The notes beneath the pieces were generated by a model. That model did not search any database. It saw nothing but the letters and a program-made list of their open reading frames with translations, and was not told the DNA's origin. From Candidatus Neomarinimicrobiota bacterium (GTDB taxonomy: Bacteria > Fidelibacterota > Marinisomatia > Marinisomatales > TCS55): 33,732 nucleotides of DNA. Positions 25,181 to 33,511 of this stretch are shown in pieces; position 1 is the stretch's first letter, and every line of letters starts with the position of its first letter. The stretch spans positions 1 through 33,732 of the forward strand of contig JABGTK010000053.1 in assembly GCA_018647265.1 (NCBI GenBank). Direction: 5' to 3'. Both the position numbers and the translations under genes were made by a program.

Positions 25181-25822
25181 ATGATTGCAAAAGAAGGCAG
25201 AATTATTCTGATTCCTCTTTTCTTGGTAACATTTACCATGGGACTTTATGCCCATACTGTTGATAGTCAACCATTAACTATAGCGTATGGTGTATTGGGT
25301 ATTTTATTCTTGTTTTCACTCAATTTTTTCAGGGACCCCCAACGGACGATTCCAATGGATGAAAAATTGATTATTTCCCCAGCAGATGGTAAAGTGGTAA
25401 AAGTAACTGACATTAATGATCCTGAAGTAGGTGAGTCGGCCAAATTAGTTTCAATATTTTTGGACGTATTTAACGTTCACGCTAACCGTGTTCCTATCGA
25501 TGGAACTGTATCTTCTGTAGAAAGAAAATCGGGAAAATTCCTGGCGGCATTTGACCATAAAGCATCTGATGAAAACGAACAGGTGGTGACTGTTTTGGAT
25601 CATCATTCAGGGAAATATAAAATAAAGCAAATTGCTGGTTTAATTGCTAGAAGAATTTTATGCTATGCGGAAGTTGGGAGCAAAATGCATAAGGGAGGCC
25701 GTCTCGGTTTTATCCGTTTTGGCAGCCGAACCGATTTAATTATGCCCAACCATGTGGCTGTTCAAGTGGAAGTAGGACAAAAAGTTACTGGTGGTGAAAC
25801 TATTATTGGAAAAATTTCATAA
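25181..25822 (+). CDS. psd: Phosphatidylserine decarboxylase proenzyme, short type
   Basis: Psd converts phosphatidylserine to phosphatidylethanolamine. The 213-residue protein is the short form. Two N-terminal membrane helices (about residues 8-25 and 33-50) are followed by RDPQRTIP, SPADGKV, FLDVFNVHANRVPIDG (D95 and H100 of the charge relay) and RFGSRTDL. Self-cleavage between G181 and S182 would give the small subunit with its pyruvoyl group. It shares one base with pssA, the enzyme that makes its substrate, so the two work in series in one operon. Confidence 0.96.
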   Translation: MIAKEGRIILIPLFLVTFTMGLYAHTVDSQPLTIAYGVLGILFLFSLNFFRDPQRTIPMDEKLIISPADGKVVKVTDINDPEVGESAKLVSIFLDVFNVHANRVPIDGTVSSVERKSGKFLAAFDHKASDENEQVVTVLDHHSGKYKIKQIAGLIARRILCYAEVGSKMHKGGRLGFIRFGSRTDLIMPNHVAVQVEVGQKVTGGETIIGKIS

Positions 25823-26592
25823 TGCAAAAAAATAGAAATAAGCCAAAAAGATTGAAGCGCGCTTTCATCCCCAATGTAGCCACCGTATTCAATATGTTTT
25901 TAGGATTCTTGGCAATTACGCTTATTTTGAATGGTGAACCAATTAAAGCTGGTTGGGTCATGATGGTTGGCGTCTTGTTCGATGTAATTGATGGTAAACT
26001 GGCGCGTCTGCTGGGGCTCACATCCCGCTTTGGGACTGAATTTGACTCATTGGCGGACACCATCTCTTTTTGCGCTGTTCCGTCCGTACTTATTTACAGC
26101 GTTTATGTTGAAGGATTGCCAAATATACTTGGAGCGGTCATCAGCTTTATGCCATTGGTTTTTGGTACAATCAGGTTGGCAAAGTTCAATATTGATTCGG
26201 AGGATGATCCCAAACCATATTTTACTGGTTTAACCACACCACTAGCTGCCATAACAATTGTAGGATTTATGCTTTTCAATTTCCAGATGTATGGCGATAT
26301 GGGAGATTCTAGACTGGCATTATTTTTAGTGGCTGTATTAAGTTTTTTAATGTTGAGCCGTATTCGATTTTCGAAATTCCCTCTTCTCAGTTTTAAAAAA
26401 GGTCGCTCAAATAATTTTAGATTAGTTGGATTATTCATTGTTCTAATTACATTGATCATGTTCAAGGGATTGATTCTTTTTCCACTTATGGCAATATATA
26501 TTTCATGGTCGATAATTCAATGGATGTTGGATCATGATCGTTTTGAGGAAGATGCAAATTTAAAAACACATCAAGGAGATTTTAATGAATAA
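25822..26592 (+). CDS. pssA: CDP-diacylglycerol-serine O-phosphatidyltransferase
   Basis: PssA joins serine to CDP-diacylglycerol to give phosphatidylserine for Psd. The CDP-alcohol phosphotransferase motif is complete: D54, D57-G58, A61-R62, G71, D75 and D79, in VLFDVIDGKLARLL and TEFDSLAD. The 256-residue protein has six or more membrane helices, two of them after a positively charged SFKKGRSNN loop. It starts at the psd stop (TAATG) and ends eight bases inside the next gene, whose AAGGAG it contains. This is the membrane-embedded type II enzyme, not the soluble E. coli type. Confidence 0.95.
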   Translation: MQKNRNKPKRLKRAFIPNVATVFNMFLGFLAITLILNGEPIKAGWVMMVGVLFDVIDGKLARLLGLTSRFGTEFDSLADTISFCAVPSVLIYSVYVEGLPNILGAVISFMPLVFGTIRLAKFNIDSEDDPKPYFTGLTTPLAAITIVGFMLFNFQMYGDMGDSRLALFLVAVLSFLMLSRIRFSKFPLLSFKKGRSNNFRLVGLFIVLITLIMFKGLILFPLMAIYISWSIIQWMLDHDRFEEDANLKTHQGDFNE

Positions 26593-26872
26593 GCGATCTA
26601 TGAGTGTTATTGTTCTAATTTTACTATTTGGTGCCCTGTTCGGTACCTTAATGGGAGAATTGTTGGGTTGGACTTTACCTGATAGTGTCGTGAAGGAATT
26701 CTTCCTGAAAAGTATTCATTTTAATTTAGCGGGATTGGCCGGTAGTGAAACTGGCGTTATTACGCTGGATTTGATTATGTTTACTCTCCAATTTGGATTA
26801 ACGCTGACCTTTAATTTTACCAGTATTATTGGCTTTGCTTCAGCGTATTATTTCCTACGGTATTTCCGGTAA
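26585..26872 (+). CDS. DUF4321-type small membrane protein
   Basis: The 95-residue protein has two hydrophobic segments (about residues 8-28, with GALFGTLMGELLGW, and 66-90). A LDLIMFTLQFGLTLTFNFTS stretch before the second resembles the DUF4321 family, small inner-membrane proteins of unknown function. AAGGAG lies seven bases before the ATG, inside pssA. Position between pssA and tatA suggests an envelope role, but nothing more can be said. The 51 bases after it contain only the tatA leader with its GGAGGAG site. Confidence 0.7.
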   Translation: MNKRSMSVIVLILLFGALFGTLMGELLGWTLPDSVVKEFFLKSIHFNLAGLAGSETGVITLDLIMFTLQFGLTLTFNFTSIIGFASAYYFLRYFR

Positions 26873-26923
26873 CCATTCTAAATTTAGGTCTTATTAATAC
26901 ACCCTTAATGCGGAGGAGTAATT

Positions 26924-27157
26924 ATGTTCAATTATGAAATAGTGTTTGCAGGTATGCCCGGCGGATGGGAAATGGTAGTCATTGCCTTGGTGATTTTATT
27001 GATGTTTGGCGCCAAAAAATTGCCGGAACTGGCAAAAGGATTGGGACAGGGAATTCGAGAATTCAAAGGTGCTGTCGACGGTGTAAAAGATGAAATGAAG
27101 GACGCCCAAGATTCTGTAGAATCTGACAATGACATATCTGATAAAGACGCCGATTAA
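26924..27157 (+). CDS. tatA: Twin-arginine translocase subunit TatA/TatE
   Basis: TatA forms the protein-conducting part of the Tat system, which exports folded proteins. The 77-residue protein has a short N-terminal segment, a membrane helix (WEMVVIALVILLMFG, about residues 15-29), the FG hinge, and an amphipathic helix with KKLPELAKGLGQGIREFKGA. The end is acidic. The sequence fits TatA better than TatB by length. GGAGGAG precedes the ATG. tatC is not in the window. It is the last gene before a strong terminator. Confidence 0.93.
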   Translation: MFNYEIVFAGMPGGWEMVVIALVILLMFGAKKLPELAKGLGQGIREFKGAVDGVKDEMKDAQDSVESDNDISDKDAD

Positions 27158-27184
27158 AAAAAAATATCATCATTTATTCATTTT

Positions 27185-27213
27185 AAAAAAGGGATCGTTG
27201 CGATCCCTTTTTT
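27185..27213 (+). terminator. Intrinsic terminator after tatA
   Basis: AAAAAGGGATCG pairs with CGATCCCTTTTT around a TTG loop, giving a 12-pair stem with an A tract before and a T tract after. The A and T tracts would let it work on either strand. It closes the lnt-tatA region. Confidence 0.92.
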
Positions 27214-27226
27214 ATGTGATTTATAT
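27198..27226 (+). promoter_or_regulatory. Weak candidate promoter of the bat operon
   Basis: TTGCGA (27198-27203) and TTATAT (27221-27226) are 17 bases apart. The -35 box would lie in the loop and right arm of the tatA terminator. The matches are poor and the call is tentative; the rest of the 138-base gap before batA shows no stronger candidate. Confidence 0.22.
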
Positions 27227-27295
27227 AGGAATCCGGAAACAAAATCAAATCGCTGTCGTAGGTAAATCCATAAGGAAGTTGGCTAAACAAATTTT

Positions 27296-28267
27296 ATGAT
27301 AATATTCGCAAATCCATGGTATCTGGCGGGATTAATACTAATTCCACTATTTTATTTATGGCAGCGTAAAGTTGGCCAAAAGAACGAAGGTAGCATTCGA
27401 ATTTCTTCTGCGACCCTTATTTCTAAAAACATGAAACGCCTTGGTCGTAACAGAATACGTATTCTTACCTTTTTACAATATTTAACAATTACATTGGTCA
27501 TAATGGGACTTTCCCGTCCACGTCTCCGCGATTCACTTACAGAAACAAATGTGGATGTGGTGGATATCGTATTGGTTATTGATATCAGTTCATCCATGCT
27601 GGCAACAGATTTTCCACCTAATCGATTAGAAGCAGTTAAAAAAACGGCCAAAGCCTTTATTGGTGCACGCAGTGGTGACCGTATTGGTGTCCTTGTTTTT
27701 GCCGGGGAATCCTTTATTCAGTGCCCATTGACTGTAGATCAAGATGTTTTGATATCTTTGATGGATGAAGTGAATGTAGCTGAACAATCTTATGATGGTA
27801 CGGCCATTGGTATGGCCATCGCCAATGCCACCAATCGTCTCCGGCATAGTGATGCCAAAAGCAAGGTTATGATTTTATTATCAGATGGCAGTAATAATGC
27901 AGGCGAATTGGATCCTCTTACATCGGCCGATTTGGCCTCTAACTTTGGCATTAAAATTTATACAATTGGTGCAGGTACAAATCAGGATGTTTCTTTCATC
28001 CCTGGAAGGGGATATATCCGGAATGAAATAGATGAGGAAACTTTAAGGTCCATTGCCGATCGAACCAACGGACAATATTTCAGAGCAACTAATGTTTCGG
28101 GGCTTGAGCAAGTATATGCCACGATTGATGAATTGGAACGGACTGAAATTGAGATTAAGGAATATACTCAATATAAAGAATTATTCGGATGGTTCCTCAT
28201 TCCCGCCTTGATATTTGGGCTGGGTGGTCAAACTATGGATCGCACCATATTCAGGCGGCGTATATGA
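27296..28267 (+). CDS. batA: BatA, membrane-anchored von Willebrand A protein
   Basis: Bat (Bacteroides aerotolerance) proteins are thought to form a periplasm-facing complex linked to oxidative-stress survival; their exact action is not settled. The 323-residue protein has N-terminal membrane helices (about 8-22 and 56-72), a VWA domain, and a final helix (LFGWFLIPALIFGLGG). The metal site is intact: D96, S98 and S100 in VIDISSSM, then DGTAIG and LLSDGSNNAG. No Shine-Dalgarno sequence is close to the ATG. It overlaps batB by four bases (ATGA). moxR and DUF58 genes, the usual upstream partners, are not in front of it. Confidence 0.93.
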   Translation: MIIFANPWYLAGLILIPLFYLWQRKVGQKNEGSIRISSATLISKNMKRLGRNRIRILTFLQYLTITLVIMGLSRPRLRDSLTETNVDVVDIVLVIDISSSMLATDFPPNRLEAVKKTAKAFIGARSGDRIGVLVFAGESFIQCPLTVDQDVLISLMDEVNVAEQSYDGTAIGMAIANATNRLRHSDAKSKVMILLSDGSNNAGELDPLTSADLASNFGIKIYTIGAGTNQDVSFIPGRGYIRNEIDEETLRSIADRTNGQYFRATNVSGLEQVYATIDELERTEIEIKEYTQYKELFGWFLIPALIFGLGGQTMDRTIFRRRI

Positions 28268-29289
28268 TTGATTTTCGATTTCCATTAGTGTTATATGTTT
28301 ATATACCATTATTCATTTTATGGATATTCTGGATATATAAAGGTCGAAAACAAAAAATATTGTCCGATACAGAATCCCATTTACGGGCCAGATTATTGGG
28401 TAAAATAGAACCAAACAGAATTATATGGAAAGAGCGACTCCTATTCTTATCTACCGTTGTTCTTGTCTTTGCCGCTTCAGGCCCTCAAATTGGCGTAAGG
28501 TTGGCGCCGGTGGATCGTAAGGGTGTGGACTTGGTTTTTGCCATTGACGTATCCACTAGCATGAATGCTGAGGACGTAAAGCCCAATCGTCTTGAGAAAT
28601 CCAAATTTGAAATATCCCAGATGATTCGCCAACTCAAAGGTGACCGAGTAGCACTAATCGTATTTGCAGGCTCCAGTCATCTTTATTTACCCTTAACCAC
28701 CGATTACGAAGCGGCGCGTTTATTCCTTGATGAAATTGATACAAAAATGATACCCACTCAAGGGACTGCTTTAAGTTCGGCCATTCAAACAGGTTTATCT
28801 GCATTTACGGAAGATGATTCAAAATATAAAGTATTGGTTTTGGTGACCGACGGGGAGGACCATGAAGGACAAGCCATTGACTTAGCAAGTCAGGCCGCAA
28901 AACGGGGAATGGTTGTCCACAGTGTCGGTGTCGGTACTCAGTCAGGTTCACTCATTCCCGTTAAAGATAAACAGGGTATCCGGGATTATAAGCGCGATGG
29001 AAGCGGTAAACTGATAACATCCATCTTAAATGAAAATATTCTCAGGGATATTGCTCATGCTGGCAATGGAACTTATGTGCGATTTGATAATAAACCGGCA
29101 AATTTTCGTGCCATTATGAAGGCAATTGATTCCATGGAAAAACGTACCTTCAAATCGCATGTTTATTCTGAGTATGAAGACCGCTATCAATCCTTTGCAA
29201 TCTTGTCTATCGGATTGATGTTAGCCGGTATTATGATGCCAACACGTAATAAAAAAGAAGAAGAATGGCGAGGTCGCTTTGTTAAGTAG
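28264..29289 (+). CDS. batB: BatB, second membrane-anchored von Willebrand A protein
   Basis: The 341-residue protein mirrors BatA: N-terminal membrane helices (about residues 7-24 and 58-72), a VWA domain with the metal site D95, S97 and S99 in AIDVSTSM, GTALSSAI and LVTDGEDHEG, and a C-terminal helix (YQSFAILSIGLMLAGIMM) before a basic tail. The ATG at 28264 overlaps the batA stop, which is the likely start; the longer open frame upstream lies in batA. BatA and BatB are paralogues that probably pair through their VWA domains. Its stop lies inside the batC start region. Confidence 0.93.
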   Translation: MIDFRFPLVLYVYIPLFILWIFWIYKGRKQKILSDTESHLRARLLGKIEPNRIIWKERLLFLSTVVLVFAASGPQIGVRLAPVDRKGVDLVFAIDVSTSMNAEDVKPNRLEKSKFEISQMIRQLKGDRVALIVFAGSSHLYLPLTTDYEAARLFLDEIDTKMIPTQGTALSSAIQTGLSAFTEDDSKYKVLVLVTDGEDHEGQAIDLASQAAKRGMVVHSVGVGTQSGSLIPVKDKQGIRDYKRDGSGKLITSILNENILRDIAHAGNGTYVRFDNKPANFRAIMKAIDSMEKRTFKSHVYSEYEDRYQSFAILSIGLMLAGIMMPTRNKKEEEWRGRFVK

Positions 29290-30055
29290 ATTATTAATTT
29301 TATCCGCATTTTATGTTTCAATGGTATTCTCTCAGGATAAAGGATTAAACTATTACCAGAACCAAGAATTTGAAGCAGCGCAGGATTATTATGAATCGGT
29401 CTTGCGTGAAAAAGGGAATCAATCTCAAGCACAGTTTGGTCGTGGATCATCCGCATTTCAGCAGGGTGATATGGAAACAGCAAAACAAGCTTTTGAACAA
29501 TCCTTAAAGTCGAGTGATGTTAAATTGAAATCAAAAGCTATGTATAACTTAGGTAATACATTTTATCAGGAAGAGAAGAAAGAAGAAGCAATGGCATTTT
29601 ATCGAAAGGCACTAGAATTAGATCCTAATGATAAAGAAGCCAAATTCAACTATGAATTTTTAAAATACCAGGAAAATCCGCCAGAAGATCAACAACAGCA
29701 GGATCAAGAAAAAAACGACGAAAACGACGAAAAAAAGGATCAGGAAAAGCAGGACCAAAAAGACCAGCAAGATAAAAAAGATAATAAAGAAAAGCAGGAT
29801 CAAGAAGATAAACAGCAAGACGAACAAGAAGAAGAAAAGAAAGAAGACGAAAAAAAGGAACAAGAGGATCAGAAGGAAAAAGAAGAACAAGAACAACAGA
29901 AACAACAGCAGCAGCAAGAAGCTGCCGAAGAAGAAAAGTCTCAAGATTTAAAACAGGCAGAAAGTATTTTAGACGCATTAAAACAGGATGAAAAAATCAT
30001 GCAAAAGCGTCAAATTGCTCGGGCAAAATCGCGTAAATTGGCTAAAGATTGGTAA
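29279..30055 (+). CDS. batC: BatC, TPR protein with long Glu/Gln/Lys/Asp-rich tail
   Basis: The 258-residue protein begins with a signal peptide (MLSRLLILSAFYVSMVFSQ). Three TPR-like repeats follow (about residues 21-122, with LNYYQNQEFEAAQDYYES, AQFGRGSSAFQQGDMETA and AMYNLGNTFYQEEKKEEAM). From about residue 137 to 220 the sequence is almost only E, Q, K and D, then a final helix rich in A, K and R. The TPR part is the usual BatC core and may dock the VWA proteins. The TTG start at 29279 overlaps the batB stop by 11 bases; no ATG gives a signal peptide. The stop shares one base with the batD start (TAATG). Confidence 0.88.
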   Translation: MLSRLLILSAFYVSMVFSQDKGLNYYQNQEFEAAQDYYESVLREKGNQSQAQFGRGSSAFQQGDMETAKQAFEQSLKSSDVKLKSKAMYNLGNTFYQEEKKEEAMAFYRKALELDPNDKEAKFNYEFLKYQENPPEDQQQQDQEKNDENDEKKDQEKQDQKDQQDKKDNKEKQDQEDKQQDEQEEEKKEDEKKEQEDQKEKEEQEQQKQQQQQEAAEEEKSQDLKQAESILDALKQDEKIMQKRQIARAKSRKLAKDW

Positions 30056-31782
30056 TGAAAAAGCAATTAATATATCGAGCTATTTCCATCGTCTTCATGA
30101 TAAATATTTCATGGAGCCAAGTAACGGTGACTGCCTCTGTGGATGTGAACAGAATATCACAAAATGAAACTGTGGGTTTTAAAATTGTCGCCGTTAATGC
30201 TGATGGTACGCCCAATGTCGATATATCACCGATCCTGAAGAATTTTAAAATTGTTAGTGGACCTGCCCAGCAAACCAATATTCAATGGGTGAACGGCGCT
30301 ATGACTAGTTCCAGAAGTTTAAGTTGGACACTTTTGACAAAAGTGGGTGGACGGATCAATATTCCGTCATTAAATGTTACTATTGGAAAAAATGTTTATC
30401 GCACAAATCCCATTGGCATTCATGTGGAAAAAGGCGCAGGTCGTTCTCAAATGGCCAATTTGTTCATCGAAGCTAAACCGGATAAGGAGCAGGCTTTCCC
30501 CGGGGAGCAGGTTACGGTTACGTACCGACTATTTACACGGGTGAATTTATCTATAGAAAATATTGAATATCCCAAAAGTGTAGGCTTTTGGAATGAAGAT
30601 CTACGCGTGGCCCAAACTGTTCGGTTCAGGGACACCCAAATCCAAGGCGTAGGATATAAAGTGGCAACATTATATAAAGCTGCCATGTTTCCAACTCAAA
30701 CGGGTAATTTAACAATCGATCCTATGACTGTTATTTGTAACGTAGAAAAACCCAAAAAGAGGCGTCCCGGTGGTGCATTTGATGATCCATTTTTTAACTC
30801 CATGTTTAGGGAAACTCAACGTCAGTTTATCCAATCTGATTCTATCAATATTGAAGTGTCTTCTTACCCGAAAACACCACCAGGAGATTTTTCCGGAGCT
30901 GTTGGTCAATTTAATATCGAAACATGGGTGGATACACCAAATGTGAAAGTGAATGAAGCAATTACATTCAAAATTAAGTTGAGTGGAACGGGGAATCTTA
31001 ACCAGTTCAATTTGGGTGACATTTCATTTCCTCAAAATATGGAAGTATTTCCCCCAACATCATCTTTTAAACGTGATGAATTCCGAGATGAATTGACCGG
31101 GGTTCAAAATTTAGAATATATATTAATTCCCCGTTCTGCCGGCAACTTTCGTCTCAATCCTATTACATTAACATATTTTGATCCTACCATTGAATCCTTT
31201 GTTACCGCACGTTCCAAGACAGCGCAGATTGTTGTGAGACCTGGAGATAAAAATATAATCGCCTCCACAAGATTCAACAGGGAAGATGTGGCACTTATTG
31301 GCGAGGATATTCGCTATATACGGACAGGTAAGCCCAAATGGCGGCAAAAAGGAAATCAAACCATTCCTATTTGGGTATGGTCCACTTATATAGTGGCAAT
31401 TGCATTATTTGTTTTTCCCGGGATATTTACAAAAATGAAAGACAATCGTATGTCTACCAGTGATGTACGTAAATCTCGGGGTGCCTTAAAAATTGCAATA
31501 AAATATTTAGCAAAACCGGCTGAAGATCCATTTTCACATACAGCTTCAGTTCTATACAGTTATTTTCAATCAAAATTGTTTTTATCTTCAGAAAATCTTG
31601 ATCCCTTATCTCTTGAAATGAATTTATCCGGCAAAATATCAACAGACCTAATTGCGGAGACAGTGGCGATTTCGAAGTTATGTGATGCAGGACGTTTTGG
31701 TCCTGATGCTGCCGAATCAGAAAGTACACTTCAATCACAAGGCGCAGCGTTACTGAAGAAGATTGATGGGGAATTGGCATGA
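30055..31782 (+). CDS. batD: BatD, large periplasmic/membrane protein
   Basis: The 575-residue protein has a signal peptide (MKKQLIYRAISIVFMINISW, cleavage near SQ) and a long beta-rich periplasmic part with repeated BatD (oxygen-tolerance) domains: VTASVDVNRISQNETVGFKI, KPDKEQAFPGEQVTVTYRLF and WVDTPNVKVNEAITFKIKLS each open a repeat. One membrane helix follows (about 440-460, PIWVWSTYIVAIALFVFPG), then a cytosolic helical end. The RRPGGAFDDPFFNSMF loop is typical of the family. It overlaps batC by one base and batE by four, so the five bat genes are tightly coupled. Confidence 0.93.
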   Translation: MKKQLIYRAISIVFMINISWSQVTVTASVDVNRISQNETVGFKIVAVNADGTPNVDISPILKNFKIVSGPAQQTNIQWVNGAMTSSRSLSWTLLTKVGGRINIPSLNVTIGKNVYRTNPIGIHVEKGAGRSQMANLFIEAKPDKEQAFPGEQVTVTYRLFTRVNLSIENIEYPKSVGFWNEDLRVAQTVRFRDTQIQGVGYKVATLYKAAMFPTQTGNLTIDPMTVICNVEKPKKRRPGGAFDDPFFNSMFRETQRQFIQSDSINIEVSSYPKTPPGDFSGAVGQFNIETWVDTPNVKVNEAITFKIKLSGTGNLNQFNLGDISFPQNMEVFPPTSSFKRDEFRDELTGVQNLEYILIPRSAGNFRLNPITLTYFDPTIESFVTARSKTAQIVVRPGDKNIIASTRFNREDVALIGEDIRYIRTGKPKWRQKGNQTIPIWVWSTYIVAIALFVFPGIFTKMKDNRMSTSDVRKSRGALKIAIKYLAKPAEDPFSHTASVLYSYFQSKLFLSSENLDPLSLEMNLSGKISTDLIAETVAISKLCDAGRFGPDAAESESTLQSQGAALLKKIDGELA

Positions 31783-32519
31783 GAAAATCCTTAATTCTGA
31801 TGGTCTTTTCAACATTGATATTTGGGCAATCTTCCGATTCATTATTCAGTATAGGTAATCGATTTTACGACGCTGAACAATACACCCAAGCGGCCAATAT
31901 TTACGAACGGTTATCCCAACAAGTTGATCACGAGGATTTATATTTAAATCTAGGTAATTCCTATTTTCGCATGGGAGAAATAGGCCACGCTGTTTGGGCT
32001 TATGAAAAAGGTTATGCCCTTTCTCCGAGGGATAGAGATATTAATTACAATTTGAATTTTGTTCGTAGCCAAGTTCGCGATAGGATTCAACCACCGGATG
32101 ATTTCTTTGTCGTAGCTTTTTACCGAGCCATCCTAGAGAAACTGACCATTCTCGACCTTCTAATTATGGGTGGTCTGTTTTTTGCCGGATTGGGTGGACT
32201 ATTTATCCTACGTATAAATGGCAGTATTCCTGAAAAAATGGGCGGTATTTTAAATGGAATTCTTTTGGTTTCAGTTTTGGTCACAGGATGGATTATGCTG
32301 GATAAATATTGGGATGTTTCGGATAAACAGGAAGGTATCGTTATTGCTTCTGCCGTAGATGTACGATCAGCGCCCATTGCTCGAGGAGAGAATGTTGTAT
32401 TTCGCATTCATGAAGGAACAAAAGTAGATATTACCACAATGCAACCGGGATGGTATGAAGTTATTCTGTTGGACGGAAAAAAAGGATGGATACCGGCAGA
32501 AGAGGTCCGTACCCTTTGA
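31779..32519 (+). CDS. batE: BatE, TPR and SH3-domain membrane protein
   Basis: The 246-residue protein has a signal peptide (MRKSLILMVFSTLIFGQ), TPR-like repeats (DSLFSIGNRFYDAEQYTQAA and LYLNLGNSYFRMGEIGHAV), two membrane helices (about residues 120-142 and 155-172) and a C-terminal bacterial SH3 domain (VDVRSAPIARGENVVFRIHEG and PGWYEVILLDGKKGWIPAEE). The SH3 part probably binds peptide or peptidoglycan. It begins with ATGA, overlapping the batD stop. Its last bases overlap the SPOR gene's TTG start. Confidence 0.9.
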   Translation: MRKSLILMVFSTLIFGQSSDSLFSIGNRFYDAEQYTQAANIYERLSQQVDHEDLYLNLGNSYFRMGEIGHAVWAYEKGYALSPRDRDINYNLNFVRSQVRDRIQPPDDFFVVAFYRAILEKLTILDLLIMGGLFFAGLGGLFILRINGSIPEKMGGILNGILLVSVLVTGWIMLDKYWDVSDKQEGIVIASAVDVRSAPIARGENVVFRIHEGTKVDITTMQPGWYEVILLDGKKGWIPAEEVRTL

Positions 32520-32938
32520 AATATATTAGTTTTATAATTTTAGTTAGCCTTGTAATTGGCCAGGAGAAAAAGATCAATTTTGATCCAAATAAATTAAATG
32601 ATCCTGAACCACGATGGCCCAAGATTATTTTGCCATTAAGCGTTGATAGTCAATTTGTTAAAAAAGATACAGTAGATACTGCTGAAATAATTGTTGAAGG
32701 TTTTCGCGTTCAGGTCTTGGCTACGAGGGACAGAGGTAATGCAGAACGTCTCCAGAATGAATTATTACTAACTTATAATGAGGATATCTATATTATATTT
32801 GAAGCGCCCAATTATAAAGTACGCATGGGGAATTTTTTCGATCGGCGACATGCTGAATCTTTTCGAAAGACTTTGGTGAAAAAAGGATATCCTTCAGCTT
32901 GGATTATTCGCACAAGAATTGACCCCAAGATAAAGTAA
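32516..32938 (+). CDS. SPOR-domain (peptidoglycan-binding) exported protein
   Basis: The 140-residue protein has a short signal peptide (MKYISFIILVSLVIGQ) and a C-terminal SPOR domain (about residues 60-137: GFRVQVLATRDRGNAERLQ, YKVRMGNFFDRRHAESFRKT and GYPSAWIIRTRI). SPOR domains bind denuded peptidoglycan, often at the division site. I chose the TTG at 32516, which overlaps the batE stop as TTGA and gives a clean signal peptide; an ATG at 32486 would put ten residues from the batE end before it. Being coupled to the bat operon, it may link that complex to the cell wall; this is inference. Confidence 0.87.
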   Translation: MKYISFIILVSLVIGQEKKINFDPNKLNDPEPRWPKIILPLSVDSQFVKKDTVDTAEIIVEGFRVQVLATRDRGNAERLQNELLLTYNEDIYIIFEAPNYKVRMGNFFDRRHAESFRKTLVKKGYPSAWIIRTRIDPKIK

Positions 32939-32942
32939 TGTG

Positions 32943-32963
32943 GGATAAGCATCTTGCTTGTCC
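32943..32963 (+). repeat. Hairpin after the bat-SPOR operon
   Basis: GGATAAGCA and TGCTTGTCC form a nine-pair stem (one T-G pair) around TCT, five bases after the SPOR stop. There is no T run, so it is not a classical intrinsic terminator; it could be a dispersed repeat or protect the 3' end. The remaining bases to 33115 hold nothing recognisable. Confidence 0.5.
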
Positions 32964-33115
32964 GTCTTGGTGTCGCTTTTCAATAAAACTTTTCGGAGGA
33001 TTCTACGCAAAATAGATTAATTGTTTTAAGTGGCAGTAATTGGTTAATCGTAAAACGCAACCTTCCGTAAAGATAATTTTTAGGGAGATTTAGGCGGGGG
33101 ATGGCTGAATGGCAA

Positions 33116-33511
33116 TCAATATAATCGAATCGGTAAATATTTCTTATATAGAATAAAATCTTTATCAGTAGTGAATACGGGTAACTCATGATTGGTTGAA
33201 ATACTGCAAATCAGGAAATCTGTGTTCGAACCCTGAATGCCTTTAGCTCGATATATATTATAATATTCTGCTGCCAGTTCATAATCGTCAGTTAATACTG
33301 TTAAATCAGGAAACGCCTGAAGATATTCTTTCAGTTTATTGAATTGACTTTTAATTGAAATGCCTGAAAGTAATTCCTGACGGATAGGACCCATCATTAT
33401 CGCATTTGAATCCAAGATCAATTCTTTCAGGCGAGTTATTTCATGTGCATTTGATATTGCTTTTCTACGAAGTGCAAGGGACCAAATGCATGTATCCACG
33501 AGGATTTTCAT
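33116..33511 (-). CDS. vapC: VapC-family PIN-domain ribonuclease toxin
   Basis: The 131-residue protein is a PIN-domain RNase, the toxin of a type II toxin-antitoxin pair. The acidic metal-binding residues are visible: D6 in KILVDTCIWSL, the glutamate in GPIRQELLSG, and aspartates in GSNTDFLICSI and FTTDKDF. VapC toxins cut tRNA or rRNA when freed from VapB. The gene overlaps the antitoxin by four bases (33508-33511), the usual coupling. Nothing in the PIN domain is missing, so it is probably active. The RNA target is unknown. Confidence 0.92.
   Translation of the reverse strand: MKILVDTCIWSLALRRKAISNAHEITRLKELILDSNAIMMGPIRQELLSGISIKSQFNKLKEYLQAFPDLTVLTDDYELAAEYYNIYRAKGIQGSNTDFLICSISTNHELPVFTTDKDFILYKKYLPIRLY

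Noticed and set aside
29646-29978. Minus-strand open frames opposite the BatC tail
   Set aside because: They are almost only Leu, Phe and Ile or Val, the mirror of a purine-rich coding strand, and not plausible proteins.
33090-33130. A GGGGGATGGCTGAATGGC stretch resembling the 5' half of a tRNA-Ser or tRNA-Leu
   Set aside because: No anticodon arm, T arm or acceptor 3' half follows; the sequence runs into the vapC coding region. At most a chance match or a small fragment.
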